NCBI GenBank assembly: GCA_903929755.1
Contig: CAIYVZ010000057.1
Coordinates: forward strand, 1 to 58,303
Reading direction: 5' to 3'
Source: an uncultured Acidobacteriia bacterium
GTDB taxonomy: Bacteria > Acidobacteriota > Terriglobia > Bryobacterales > Bryobacteraceae
DNA length: 58,303 bases
The number at the start of each line of letters is the position of its first letter. The first letter of the stretch is position 1. This document shows, piece by piece, positions 44,889 through 52,935 of the stretch. The translations under genes and the position numbers were made by a program. A model generated the notes under the pieces. That model was given only the letters and a program-made list of their open reading frames with translations, was not told the DNA's origin and did not search any database.

Positions 44889-45713
44889 ATGGAGACCCTT
44901 GCTGAGATTTTTACCGACAATTACCGCTTCCTGCAGCAGCACGTGTATTCGCACTCGGGTATCGTGCTGGACCACGACAAACATTACCTGTTCGAGAGCC
45001 GGCTGATGCCCATCGTTCGCCAGCTCGGCCTCGGTTCAATCAACGACCTGTGCTCGCTGCTGCTCAAAACCAAAGAGACCGCACTGGGTCGTCAGGTGGT
45101 GGAAGCCATGACCACCAACGAGACCTATTTCTTCCGGGATCCCGCCCAATACGAAGCGATCCGAACCGTCCTGCTGCCAGAATTGAGACAGAGTAAAGGG
45201 GACCAAAAGAAGCTGCGGTTCTGGTCTGCGGCCTCTTCGAGCGGGCAGGAAGCCTACAGCCTTGCCATGCTGCTCCTCGAAGAAGGCTTCGGCGACTGGA
45301 ATATTCAGATCTACGGGACAGATTTTTCTTCTCAGGTTCTGGAATCGGCGCGGACTGGGAAATATCGGCAGATCGACATGAACCGGGGCCTGCCCTCACC
45401 TCTTCTGGCACGGCACTTCCGGCGTTCCGGCCTCGACTGGCAGGTGAGCGACAGGGTGCGGCAAATGGTGACGTTCGAGACCCTGGATCTCCGCAAGAGC
45501 CTTCGAACCCTGGGCCCCTTCGATCTGGTTTTTTGCCGGAATGTGATGATCTACTTCGACACGCAGACCAAGAAGAACCTCATCCAGGAGCTTCACGGAA
45601 CCCTGTTCCGGCATGGCTGGCTTCTCCTCGGTGGAGCCGAAACCGCATTTGGCGCCGAGCAGTGGTTTGACAAACAAACGGTTCAAGGCGCGACCTTGTA
45701 TGTCGCGCACTAA
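44889..45713 (+). CDS. cheR: chemotaxis protein methyltransferase CheR
   Basis: A 274-residue CheR. The N-terminal helical domain precedes the SAM-binding core: EAMTTNETYFFRDPAQY, LRFWSAASSSGQEAYSLAML, IQIYGTDFSSQVLESA, PFDLVFCRNVMIYFD and LLLGGAE. It methylates receptor glutamates using S-adenosylmethionine. GGAGAGG lies upstream of the ATG, and cheB ends 12 bases before. Confidence 0.95.
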   Translation: METLAEIFTDNYRFLQQHVYSHSGIVLDHDKHYLFESRLMPIVRQLGLGSINDLCSLLLKTKETALGRQVVEAMTTNETYFFRDPAQYEAIRTVLLPELRQSKGDQKKLRFWSAASSSGQEAYSLAMLLLEEGFGDWNIQIYGTDFSSQVLESARTGKYRQIDMNRGLPSPLLARHFRRSGLDWQVSDRVRQMVTFETLDLRKSLRTLGPFDLVFCRNVMIYFDTQTKKNLIQELHGTLFRHGWLLLGGAETAFGAEQWFDKQTVQGATLYVAH

Positions 45714-45718
45714 GGGAA

Positions 45719-46186
45719 ATGGCCATGACAATCGAATCCAGCACTGAAATAAGGCCTGATGATCTGGTGCAGATCGTACAGGCTGTCTTCGAGACTACGT
45801 TGAAGCTTGAAGCCTTCGAGGCGGAAACGCCGCGGCTCCCGGTACAGGAACGCCTGGTCGCATCTGTGGCGCTTGCGGGGGAATGGAATGGCGAGGTTCT
45901 TCTGGAGTGCGGCGCGAAGCAGGCCTGCGGTTTCGCGGGGCACTTCCTCGGTATCGCGATACCGCCCGCCCCCGACGCTGTTGTCCTCGACGTGCTGGGC
46001 GAACTGGCAAATGTGATTGGAGGGAACCTCAAGAGCATGCTGGGAAGAGGCGTGCGGCTCTCGCTGCCTTCCGTCACGGCAGGGGTGTCCGATGGCCCAA
46101 AAATCGGCACCGCCAGGTGTATAACAAGGGCAGGTTTTCGCTGTAGCGAAGGTCCGTTTTGGGTGAGTGTTCTGGCGGGGGGCTAG
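45719..46186 (+). CDS. cheX: CheX-like chemotaxis phosphatase
   Basis: A 155-residue protein of the CheC/CheX/FliY phosphatase group. The diagnostic E-x-x-N motif is visible in LGELANVIGGNLKSML, and the N-terminus (IRPDDLVQIVQAVFETTLKL) matches CheX. It should dephosphorylate CheY-P. AAGGGA next to the cheR stop is the ribosome site; a second Met two codons later is equally possible. Its TAG stop shares CTAG with the TAG of the convergent ada remnant. Confidence 0.85.
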   Translation: MAMTIESSTEIRPDDLVQIVQAVFETTLKLEAFEAETPRLPVQERLVASVALAGEWNGEVLLECGAKQACGFAGHFLGIAIPPAPDAVVLDVLGELANVIGGNLKSMLGRGVRLSLPSVTAGVSDGPKIGTARCITRAGFRCSEGPFWVSVLAGG

Positions 46187-47170
46187 CGTTCAGCGGCCAG
46201 CAGGGTGCGCTTGCGGGCGAGCCCCCAGCGATAGCCCCCGAGTTCGCCCGTCCCGCGAAGCACGCGATGACACGGAATCACAATCGCCACCGAATTTGAC
46301 GCGCAGGCTCTGGCCACTGCGCGCGCTGCCTTCGGCTGACCGATTGCCTCGGCCACTTCCCGATAACTGTTGACCGTACCCGCCGGGATGGTCTGTAAGT
46401 ACTTCCAGACAGTCAGTTGAAAAGCTGTTGCCCGGACGTGGACCGGCAGACGAAGGTCGGGCGCATGACCTGCCAAATATCGATTCAGGCCCTCCATCCA
46501 TTCCGTAAATTGTGCCGAATGTTCGCGCATCGGGCGAATTTGAGCTCTCGGATACTGCGCTTCGAGAGCGGCCAGAAGCGCTGCGGAATTCTCGCCGAAC
46601 TGGATGAAGCACAAGCCCCGATCTGTGGCGGCAACCAACATCGGCCCCAGCAGAGTCTCGGAAGCCGCCCAGGAAATCTCCACGCCTTTGCCGCCTTCGG
46701 AATACTCCATCGGCGTCATCCCCAGCCGTACGTCGGTCTTCTCGTAGACGCGGCTGAGCGACCCGTATCCGGCCTCGAAGATCGAATCGGTCACACCAGG
46801 GCCCTCGGGTTCGCGAAGCAGTTCTTTGAAGCCCCGCATCCTTGCGGCGTCCAGATATTGTTTGGGACTGACGCCGACAAGTGCTTTAAAGACGCGCTGC
46901 AAATGAGTCGGGCTCAGCTTGACCCTCTCGCCCATCGCAGCCAGGGTCAGGGTCGCCTCGGGGTGGCGGTCCAGGTACTCTCAGAGTTTGCGAATTCGCG
47001 CCGTTAAGGGATCCGCGCCCGCAGCCGCAAGGGGGTGACACTTCCGGCAGGCACGCAGGCCATCCCGCTCCGCATCGGCCGTCGTCGCATAGAACCGGAC
47101 ATTCTCGCGCTTCGGTTGGCGCGCTGCGCAGCCAGGCCGGCAAAACACTCCGGTGGTCATCACCCCGTAC
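46183..47170 (-). pseudogene. ada: ada-type DNA methyltransferase/regulator, 5'-truncated and with internal TGA
   Basis: The minus strand carries an Ada gene in pieces. At 47170-46981 the metal-binding domain remains (VMTTGVFCRPGC, NVRFYATTADAERDG, RACRKCHPL), ending ARIRKL at an in-frame TGA (46983-46981). The same frame continues EYLDRHPEATLTLAAMGERV, the AraC-type domain (LQRVFKALVGVSPKQYL) and the O6-methylguanine methyltransferase domain with active site IPCHRV at the end. So one stop interrupts an otherwise intact frame. The first about 30 residues of Ada, upstream of VMTTG, are missing. The piece 46935-46183 could still make a separate methyltransferase if an internal start is used. 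Confidence 0.85.
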
Positions 47171-47193
47171 CAGCAACCGCGGAATCGGTGGGC

Positions 47194-48366
47194 ATGTCCA
47201 CCGAACGGCTGAGCCGTCTGGATGCCGCAATGAAGCGCCTGGTGGATGACAAACAGGTGGCGGGTCTGGTTACCCTTGCAACGCGGCACGGCAAGATCGT
47301 GAATTTCAATGCTGTCGGAAAGCTCGATGCGGGTAAGGCCGACGTGGTGCAGAAGGATTCGATCTTCCGCATCTACTCCATGACGAAGCCGGTGACGGGC
47401 GTGGCCATGATGCTTTTGTACGAAGAGGGAAAGTGGCAGTTGAACGATCCTTTAGCGCGGTACATTCCGGAGCTGGCTAAGTTGAAGGTTTACACGGGAA
47501 AGAACGAGGACGGTTCGCCGAAGCTGGAAGACGCGCAGCGTTCGATGACGATGCGGGAACTGATGACGCATACGGGCGGGCTGGGCTACGTGCTGAGCGC
47601 CAACAATCCGGTGGACAAGATGATCATCGAGAGGAATGTGCTGAACGCAAATGCGCCGCTGCAGACGATGATCGATGGTTTGGCGAAGGTTCCGCTGCTG
47701 GCGCAGCCGGGCACGCGCTGGTCGTACAGCATTGCGGTGGATGTGCAGGGCTATCTGGTGGAGAAATTTTCGGGCAAGCCGTTTGCGGAATTCGCGCGGA
47801 CGCGAATTTTTGAACCGCTGGGAATGAAGGACACCGCGTTCTATGTGCCGAAAGAAAAGCTGGCGCGTCTGGCGCAGGTGCACACGGGCTCCGGAGCCGG
47901 TCTGGCGGTGGACCCAAACCGGCCGGACCCGTCGGTGGCGCCACTGGGGCCTTCGGGCGGCGGCGGGCTGTTTTCCACGGCTATGGATTACGCGCGCTTC
48001 TGCGAGATGCTGCTGCAGGGCGGGCAGTTCAACGGGGTTCGAGTGCTGGCGCCCCGCTCGGTGGAGATGATGCGCACCAACCATGTGAATCCGGAACCGC
48101 TCAAGACGATGGCGCCGGGCACGGGCTGGGGAATGGATTTCCAGGTAGTGACGGATGCGGCGGCCGCCGGAGATTCGGTTTCCAAAGGCACGTTCAGCTG
48201 GTTTGGCATCGCGGGCACGTGGTTCTGGATCGATCCCGTGAAGGACCTGGCGTTTGTGGGGAAGGACCTGGCGTTTGTGGGGATGGTACAGCACCAGAGC
48301 CTGGCCACGACGCGCGCAATTCATGCGTTGTCGCGGAGTCTGGTGAATCAGGCGGTTTTTGAATGA
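47194..48366 (+). CDS. serine hydrolase, beta-lactamase-related, lacking its signal peptide
   Basis: A class C beta-lactamase/esterase-type protein. The nucleophile motif SMTK is in FRIYSMTKPVTG, the Tyr motif in WSYSIAVDVQGYLVEKFSG, and the C-terminal part has GGGLFSTAMDYARFCEML. Homology starts at AESVGMSTERLSRLDAAM; upstream the frame (open from 47035) is antisense to the ada remnant, and no signal peptide is present although relatives are exported. An exact 21-bp duplication repeats KDLAFVG near the C-terminus. Third positions favour G, unlike the C-ending codons of most genes here. The activity of the product is doubtful. Confidence 0.8.
   Translation: MSTERLSRLDAAMKRLVDDKQVAGLVTLATRHGKIVNFNAVGKLDAGKADVVQKDSIFRIYSMTKPVTGVAMMLLYEEGKWQLNDPLARYIPELAKLKVYTGKNEDGSPKLEDAQRSMTMRELMTHTGGLGYVLSANNPVDKMIIERNVLNANAPLQTMIDGLAKVPLLAQPGTRWSYSIAVDVQGYLVEKFSGKPFAEFARTRIFEPLGMKDTAFYVPKEKLARLAQVHTGSGAGLAVDPNRPDPSVAPLGPSGGGGLFSTAMDYARFCEMLLQGGQFNGVRVLAPRSVEMMRTNHVNPEPLKTMAPGTGWGMDFQVVTDAAAAGDSVSKGTFSWFGIAGTWFWIDPVKDLAFVGKDLAFVGMVQHQSLATTRAIHALSRSLVNQAVFE
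48241..48282 (+). repeat. 21-bp exact tandem duplication in the serine hydrolase gene
   Basis: Bases 48241-48261 and 48262-48282 are identical and in frame, giving KDLAFVG twice before MVQH. Related proteins have the segment once, as I recall them, so this is a recent slippage duplication in a beta-strand near the active site. Confidence 0.9.
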
Positions 48367-48374
48367 GGTCAAAA

Positions 48375-49499
48375 ATGAAGAATTTCGCAGTGGCCGGGTT
48401 GGCTTTGGCGGCGGGCGTGGCGTCGTTGTGGGCGCAGATGAATAAGGGGCTGATAACGGGTCCCTCGGGGCCGAGTCCTTACAACGTGGTTCGCGGTTGG
48501 CACCAGCCGTTTTCGGAACCGGGATTTGCGTTTGGAGGAAACTCCGGCGTGTTCGCGGAATCACCGGACCGGATCTTCATCGCGCAACGCGGCGAGGCTC
48601 GGTTGCCCGACCCTCTGCCCGCCGGATTTGCCGGGTTTGCCGGATCGGTGGGAATGAATGTACTGAGCGCGGTGGACAAGCGCGTGATGAAGAAGAATTT
48701 TCTGTATACGGTGGATGGATCGGGCAAGCTGAAGGAGCGCTGGTCGCAGTGGGATTCGCTGTTTGCGGATGCGACAGGACCGGGGCCGCACCGGATACGG
48801 ATCAGCCCTTACGACCCGGCGCATCGGGTGTGGGTAGTGGACGAGACGTACAACGTCATTTACGTGTTCTCCAACGACGGGAGCAAGCTGCTGAAGACAC
48901 TGGGTGAGAAGGGCGTGGCGGGCAAGGACGGCAGGCATTTCGGCAAGCCGCAGGATGTGGCGTTTCTTCCGGACGGGCGGATCCTTATCGCCGATGGTCT
49001 GGATAACCATCGTGTGATGATTCTGGACAAGGATATGAATTTCATTTCCGAGTTTGGCGGTTTTGGGAAAGAACCCGGACAGTTCCAGGGCGTTCATGCG
49101 GTGGCCACCGGACCGGGCGGGCGCATCTTCGCGCTGGACCGAACCGGCGGACGGATCAATGTATTTCGCACCACGGCCGATGCGGCCAAGGTAGAGCATT
49201 TGGCCACATTCACCGGCTTTGCGCTACCGCTCGACATCATTGTGAACGACGACGCGATTTGGGTGACGGATCTGAATCCGTTGCGCTTCGTAAAGCTGGA
49301 TTTTGAGGGGAAGCAGCTTTACACGTGGTTGGTGCCGAGGGAATTGCCGGATGGCTATATTGAGGTGCACACGATTTCCGTGGATTCAGCGGGGAATCTG
49401 TATGGCGGGGACAATCAATACGGCCGCACGCAGAAGTTTGTGGCGAAGGCGGATGCGGATAAGAAGCTGCTGATCGGTGCGCCCTGGCGGGCGCGGTAG
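48375..49499 (+). CDS. NHL-repeat beta-propeller protein, exported
   Basis: A 374-residue protein with a signal peptide (MKNFAVAGLALAAGVASLWAQ) and NHL-type propeller repeats: DGRHFGKPQDVAFLPDGRIL, FGGFGKEPGQFQGVHAVATG and HTISVDSAGNLYGGDNQYG. Relatives include peptidyl-alpha-hydroxyglycine lyase-like proteins; no catalytic assignment is safe. GAGGT nine bases before ATG 48375 fixes the start. It follows the serine hydrolase by 8 bases and shares its G-ending codon bias, so they form a unit. The 173 bases after it hold only a weak hairpin (GCCACC...GGTGGC near 49590). Confidence 0.82.
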   Translation: MKNFAVAGLALAAGVASLWAQMNKGLITGPSGPSPYNVVRGWHQPFSEPGFAFGGNSGVFAESPDRIFIAQRGEARLPDPLPAGFAGFAGSVGMNVLSAVDKRVMKKNFLYTVDGSGKLKERWSQWDSLFADATGPGPHRIRISPYDPAHRVWVVDETYNVIYVFSNDGSKLLKTLGEKGVAGKDGRHFGKPQDVAFLPDGRILIADGLDNHRVMILDKDMNFISEFGGFGKEPGQFQGVHAVATGPGGRIFALDRTGGRINVFRTTADAAKVEHLATFTGFALPLDIIVNDDAIWVTDLNPLRFVKLDFEGKQLYTWLVPRELPDGYIEVHTISVDSAGNLYGGDNQYGRTQKFVAKADADKKLLIGAPWRAR

Positions 49500-49672
49500 G
49501 CTTTTCTTCACCGGCACTTTACACGCAGCTATCCGGGCGGCGCGGGAGTCAAGAAGTCTTAACCGGGCGTGGTTCTCCGACTCCGGCGGGCCACCTGGCA
49601 GGGTGGCATGGCGATATGTTAAGCCGGACTGCTCCCGATCCCGGAAGCTGCGGCGTTTTCGAGCCACCAAAT

Positions 49673-51877
49673 TTACTGAAGAGTAATCTGCACCGGATTT
49701 GCCGCAATGCCCTCAACGGTCAACTGGACATTCACATTTCCCGCGCCTGCCAGCTTTGCGGGCAACAGCACGTTCACCTGATCCAGACCCGTGTTCGCGC
49801 CCGCCGGGCCGGCATAGGCCACCGTCGCCGCCAGCCCGTTGATCGTCACCGACGTCAATGCCGTGCCGGCGGGAGCGATTCCGGTCCCGAACAGCAGCAG
49901 GTAGGTGCTGTCAGTGCCGGTCCCGACCTTGATCGGAGCGGGCACGGTGGCCCCGGCGGCGTTAGTCGTAAATGCTTGTTGCAGCGTCTGTGTTCCGCCG
50001 GATACCTGCACCACCTCGGCAGCCGCCAAGCCAGAGCCGTTGAGCGTCAACAGTCCCGGCGCCGCCGTTGAAATCTGGATGTTGTTCGAGGTCTGGGTCG
50101 CCGTCCCGATGGTCACCGTCACCTGAGCGGTCCCCGGCGCAACGGCCAGGGGCACAACGAACAGCAGCTGGTTTGGTGACACCGAGAGCAAGGGCGCCTC
50201 GGTCATCACACCCGAGCCGTCCAAAATCGAAACCGAAGTGCCCGCGAATGAAGTCGGAAAGCCGGTCGTCACACTGGTCGTAACCGCCAGCCCCTGCCCG
50301 TTCGCTGTGGCCACCGAACCCGGCGAGACCGAGAACGAACCCGGGTTCGCGGCGGAAAGAATCAGCGGAACATTTGCGGTCGGAGCTGGGCCCGCAACCG
50401 GAGTCAGCGAGACCCCGCGCAGAATTTCGCCCGCGTTCGCCGTGCGCAGCAGCGTGAAAGTCTGTTTGGCGCCCACAGCCGGGTCCGTGTTCGCCACTAC
50501 GTCCGTTATCGATACCAACTGATTCGGATCCGCGCCCTGGTCTCCGTTTGCGCTGATCGTCGAAGTAATTCCCCAGATTGTTACCGTACCATCGCCATTC
50601 ACCTTGCCTGCGATATTGCGCAAGCCGTCCGGAGCCGGATTCAGGGACGCCGGATAGCCGGCCACGCTGTACGGCTGGCCCAGGTTCAGTCCCTTCTGCA
50701 TCACGTAAGCCCGTGTCCAAACACCACCGGCGTTCAGGACCCACTTCTGCAGGCCCGCGTTGGCGCCGGCAGCCGCATTGGCCGGCGTGCCATCGCCTTC
50801 GTCGGCCACATAAAGGGTATTGGCGTTGGCAAAGAAGAGCCCGAACGGATTCGATACTCCGCCGGCTGCGTTTGCGAGGGTGGTGGGAAAACCGGGCAGG
50901 ACCGTAATCGCCGTGCCGGCTGCGTTCGCCACCGTCGGAAGACTTCCCTTATTGCCCACCCGGTAAACCGTGTTAATCCCGTTGCCGCCGCTGCCTTTGG
51001 TCACGTACAGAGTGTTGTTGAAAATCGTCAGCCCGCGGAAATTGCTGTCCTTCCCGGCCTTGTCCGGCAGATAGGGAAGACCGGTCGCCGGGTTAATCAC
51101 CTGGCTGATCAGGAACGGCCCGATCTGTACCGCGGGAGTCGAATATGTCTGGCCAGGCAGAGCCAGTTGAGCGCCCGCAGTGCTGATGATATTCAGCGGC
51201 GTACCGGCGCCATTATTCGAATTGCCCGCCATGTAATAGGCACCGTTGGCCAGAACTGCCGCGCGGCCGTTATTTCCGCTGAACGCATTTGTGGGCGTCA
51301 CCTGAATCGCGCCGTTTGCTCCCACCTGTACTACGGCGCGGTAATAGCTCGCGCCGGCCGGGTTGGTCGGATCATATGCGCCCGGCGTGTTCGAGTTGGA
51401 AACGTCGATGGTGTTCACTGGCGCCACGTAGCCCATGAACGTAAGGGCCGTACCGTCAGTGGAAAGATTCACCGCCACTTCTGATTTCGAGCTGAAGCTG
51501 GTAGTCACCAGGCTGGTAGGAATGGAAAGTGAATTGACCAGGGTTCCCGCCGGTGTGAGTTGGTCGAGAAACAACGGCGACGTAATCCCGAAGCTTCCGT
51601 CCGCCTTATTATTGTTGAATACGTTGTTCGTGCTGTTCAGCGAGGGGTAGTCTCCGCTGTCGGTAGCCGTGGCTGTCCCGCACTTGGCCGTGGCAGGGCA
51701 AATTGGCGGAAGCGGCTGTCCCTTGGACAGCACAGCCGCGGTGCCCGTATAAACGCTGCGGCTTACTACGATGTTACCGGCGGAAAACCCGTTGAAACCG
51801 GTCTGAGAGCGAGCGGAAACTGCGCACGCAACAAGCGTGGAAAGCATCAGGGTGAAGCGGGTGAATTTGAAAAGCAT
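49673..51877 (-). CDS. secreted protein with TIGR03437-type C-terminal domain
   Basis: A 734-residue secreted protein. Signal peptide MLFKFTRFTLMLSTLVACAV then an N-terminal propeller-like region of the 'TIGR03118' flavour (NIVVSRSVYTGTAAVL, PVNTIDVSNSNTPG, GLTIFNNTLYVTKGSGGNG, FGLFFANANTLYVADEGDG), and a C-terminal Ig-like domain (LLSVSPNQLLFVVPLAVAPG, YLLLFGTGIAP, GLDQVNVLLPAKLAGAGNVN) typical of Solibacter surface proteins. Composition is Ala/Thr/Gly/Asn-rich with almost no Cys. The frame opens at 51958, but ATG 51877 begins the signal peptide. Function is unknown; surface attachment or carbohydrate binding is a guess. Confidence 0.8.
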   Translation of the reverse strand: MLFKFTRFTLMLSTLVACAVSARSQTGFNGFSAGNIVVSRSVYTGTAAVLSKGQPLPPICPATAKCGTATATDSGDYPSLNSTNNVFNNNKADGSFGITSPLFLDQLTPAGTLVNSLSIPTSLVTTSFSSKSEVAVNLSTDGTALTFMGYVAPVNTIDVSNSNTPGAYDPTNPAGASYYRAVVQVGANGAIQVTPTNAFSGNNGRAAVLANGAYYMAGNSNNGAGTPLNIISTAGAQLALPGQTYSTPAVQIGPFLISQVINPATGLPYLPDKAGKDSNFRGLTIFNNTLYVTKGSGGNGINTVYRVGNKGSLPTVANAAGTAITVLPGFPTTLANAAGGVSNPFGLFFANANTLYVADEGDGTPANAAAGANAGLQKWVLNAGGVWTRAYVMQKGLNLGQPYSVAGYPASLNPAPDGLRNIAGKVNGDGTVTIWGITSTISANGDQGADPNQLVSITDVVANTDPAVGAKQTFTLLRTANAGEILRGVSLTPVAGPAPTANVPLILSAANPGSFSVSPGSVATANGQGLAVTTSVTTGFPTSFAGTSVSILDGSGVMTEAPLLSVSPNQLLFVVPLAVAPGTAQVTVTIGTATQTSNNIQISTAAPGLLTLNGSGLAAAEVVQVSGGTQTLQQAFTTNAAGATVPAPIKVGTGTDSTYLLLFGTGIAPAGTALTSVTINGLAATVAYAGPAGANTGLDQVNVLLPAKLAGAGNVNVQLTVEGIAANPVQITLQ

Positions 51878-52196
51878 GGAACTTAACTCTACGCGTTCCG
51901 TGTAACAAACTCGTTGCAAATTCTTAACGTTTCCATAAAGCCCCGGCCTGGCCAGCATCGCGAGTCACAACAGCCTGCCAGCAGCGGTCCACATCCAGGT
52001 TCACCGGGCACTCCAGAACCCTGGGCGGCGCCACCGAGGGCTGTCCCAGCCCGAGGGTTCTGTGGGTGTTGGCGTGTTGCATGTTCCCACTATGAGGGAA
52101 CGCGGCAAACTCAACCATCCGAATCTTGCGGTCAAAGCCACAACGCCTTGCGTTTCCGGCAGTCCATAAGAGGCCTCTGTATAACATTGATACAAA
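51878..52196. other. intergenic region with two hairpins
   Basis: This 319-base divergent gap has no convincing gene. CAGAACCCT (52014-52022) pairs with AGGGTTCTG (52054-52062) and encloses a second stem, GGGCT-gtccc-AGCCC (52038-52052). Farther right, GTTCCC-actatga-GGGAAC lies at 52083-52101. TATAAC at 52180-52185 is a possible -10 box for the FMN-binding protein gene, 11 bases before its GTG. The structures may be a leader RNA or protein sites; no known riboswitch is recognised. Confidence 0.5.
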
Positions 52197-52928
52197 GTGT
52201 CCGAGCGCAATTCCAACAAGAAGGTAGCCAATGGGCTGGTCGCCCTGAGTTCGGCGGCCGTGCTGGCCGTGTACGCTGCGGGGTATACGCGTACCGAGGC
52301 GGCAGCCCGGAAACTGGACACGCAGGCTGAGGAACGCCGGCCAGGCCAGGGACGCGGTCGCGGATCGGCCCCGGCGGTGGAGGCTCCTCACGACGAAACC
52401 CGTGTTCCAGCCACACCCGTGGCCACCCAGAGTCCCGACCCAACTCCGACTGCGCCACCAACGACCGCCGCGAATCCAACGTTGCTGGCATCGGCAAAAG
52501 CTGTGGCCCCCACGCCCTTCGAGCCCGCGCCTGCGGCGGCACTGGCGCCTGCCAACACCCCGGCGGTGCCTGAACCCACGCCGGCTCCCGTAACCGTGGT
52601 GGAACACAAAGCCGAACCGGTTGCCGCCCCCGCTGCGCCGCCGCCGCCTCCTCCGCCGACCGCCCCGAAATGGAAGGACGGCACCTACACCGGCTGGGGA
52701 ACGTCCCGCCACGGTGACATCCAGGCGCAGGTCATCGTCGAAGAGGGCCGCATCAAATCGGCGACCATCGCCCAGTGCTACACCCGCTATTCCTGCGATG
52801 TGATCGACAAGATTATCCCTCAGGTTGCCCAGCGCCAAAGCCCTGAAACGGACTTTGTTTCCGGCGCGACCCAGAGCACCAACGCGTTCTACTACGGCGT
52901 GGTGGATGCTCTCAGCAAGGCAAAGTGA
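52197..52928 (+). CDS. membrane-anchored FMN-binding domain protein
   Basis: A 243-residue protein. An N-terminal membrane anchor (GLVALSSAAVLAVYAAGY, residues about 13-30) is followed by a Pro/Ala/Thr linker of about 125 residues and a C-terminal FMN_bind domain (KWKDGTYTGWGTSRHGDIQA, CYTRYSCDVIDKIIPQV). The flavinylation motif SGAT at 222-225 is intact, so FMN is expected to be joined covalently to Thr 225, as in NqrC and RnfG. The start is GTG with no ribosome site. The ApbE gene that would attach the flavin follows directly. The protein should carry electrons outside the cytoplasm. Confidence 0.88.
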   Translation: MSERNSNKKVANGLVALSSAAVLAVYAAGYTRTEAAARKLDTQAEERRPGQGRGRGSAPAVEAPHDETRVPATPVATQSPDPTPTAPPTTAANPTLLASAKAVAPTPFEPAPAAALAPANTPAVPEPTPAPVTVVEHKAEPVAAPAAPPPPPPPTAPKWKDGTYTGWGTSRHGDIQAQVIVEEGRIKSATIAQCYTRYSCDVIDKIIPQVAQRQSPETDFVSGATQSTNAFYYGVVDALSKAK

Positions 52929-52935
52929 CCTGCAG

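Noticed and set aside
46981-46983. Selenocysteine at the TGA in ada
   Set aside because: Although a Cys is common at that place, no SECIS-like hairpin is evident right after it, the position is not catalytic, and the gene is also truncated at its 5' end.
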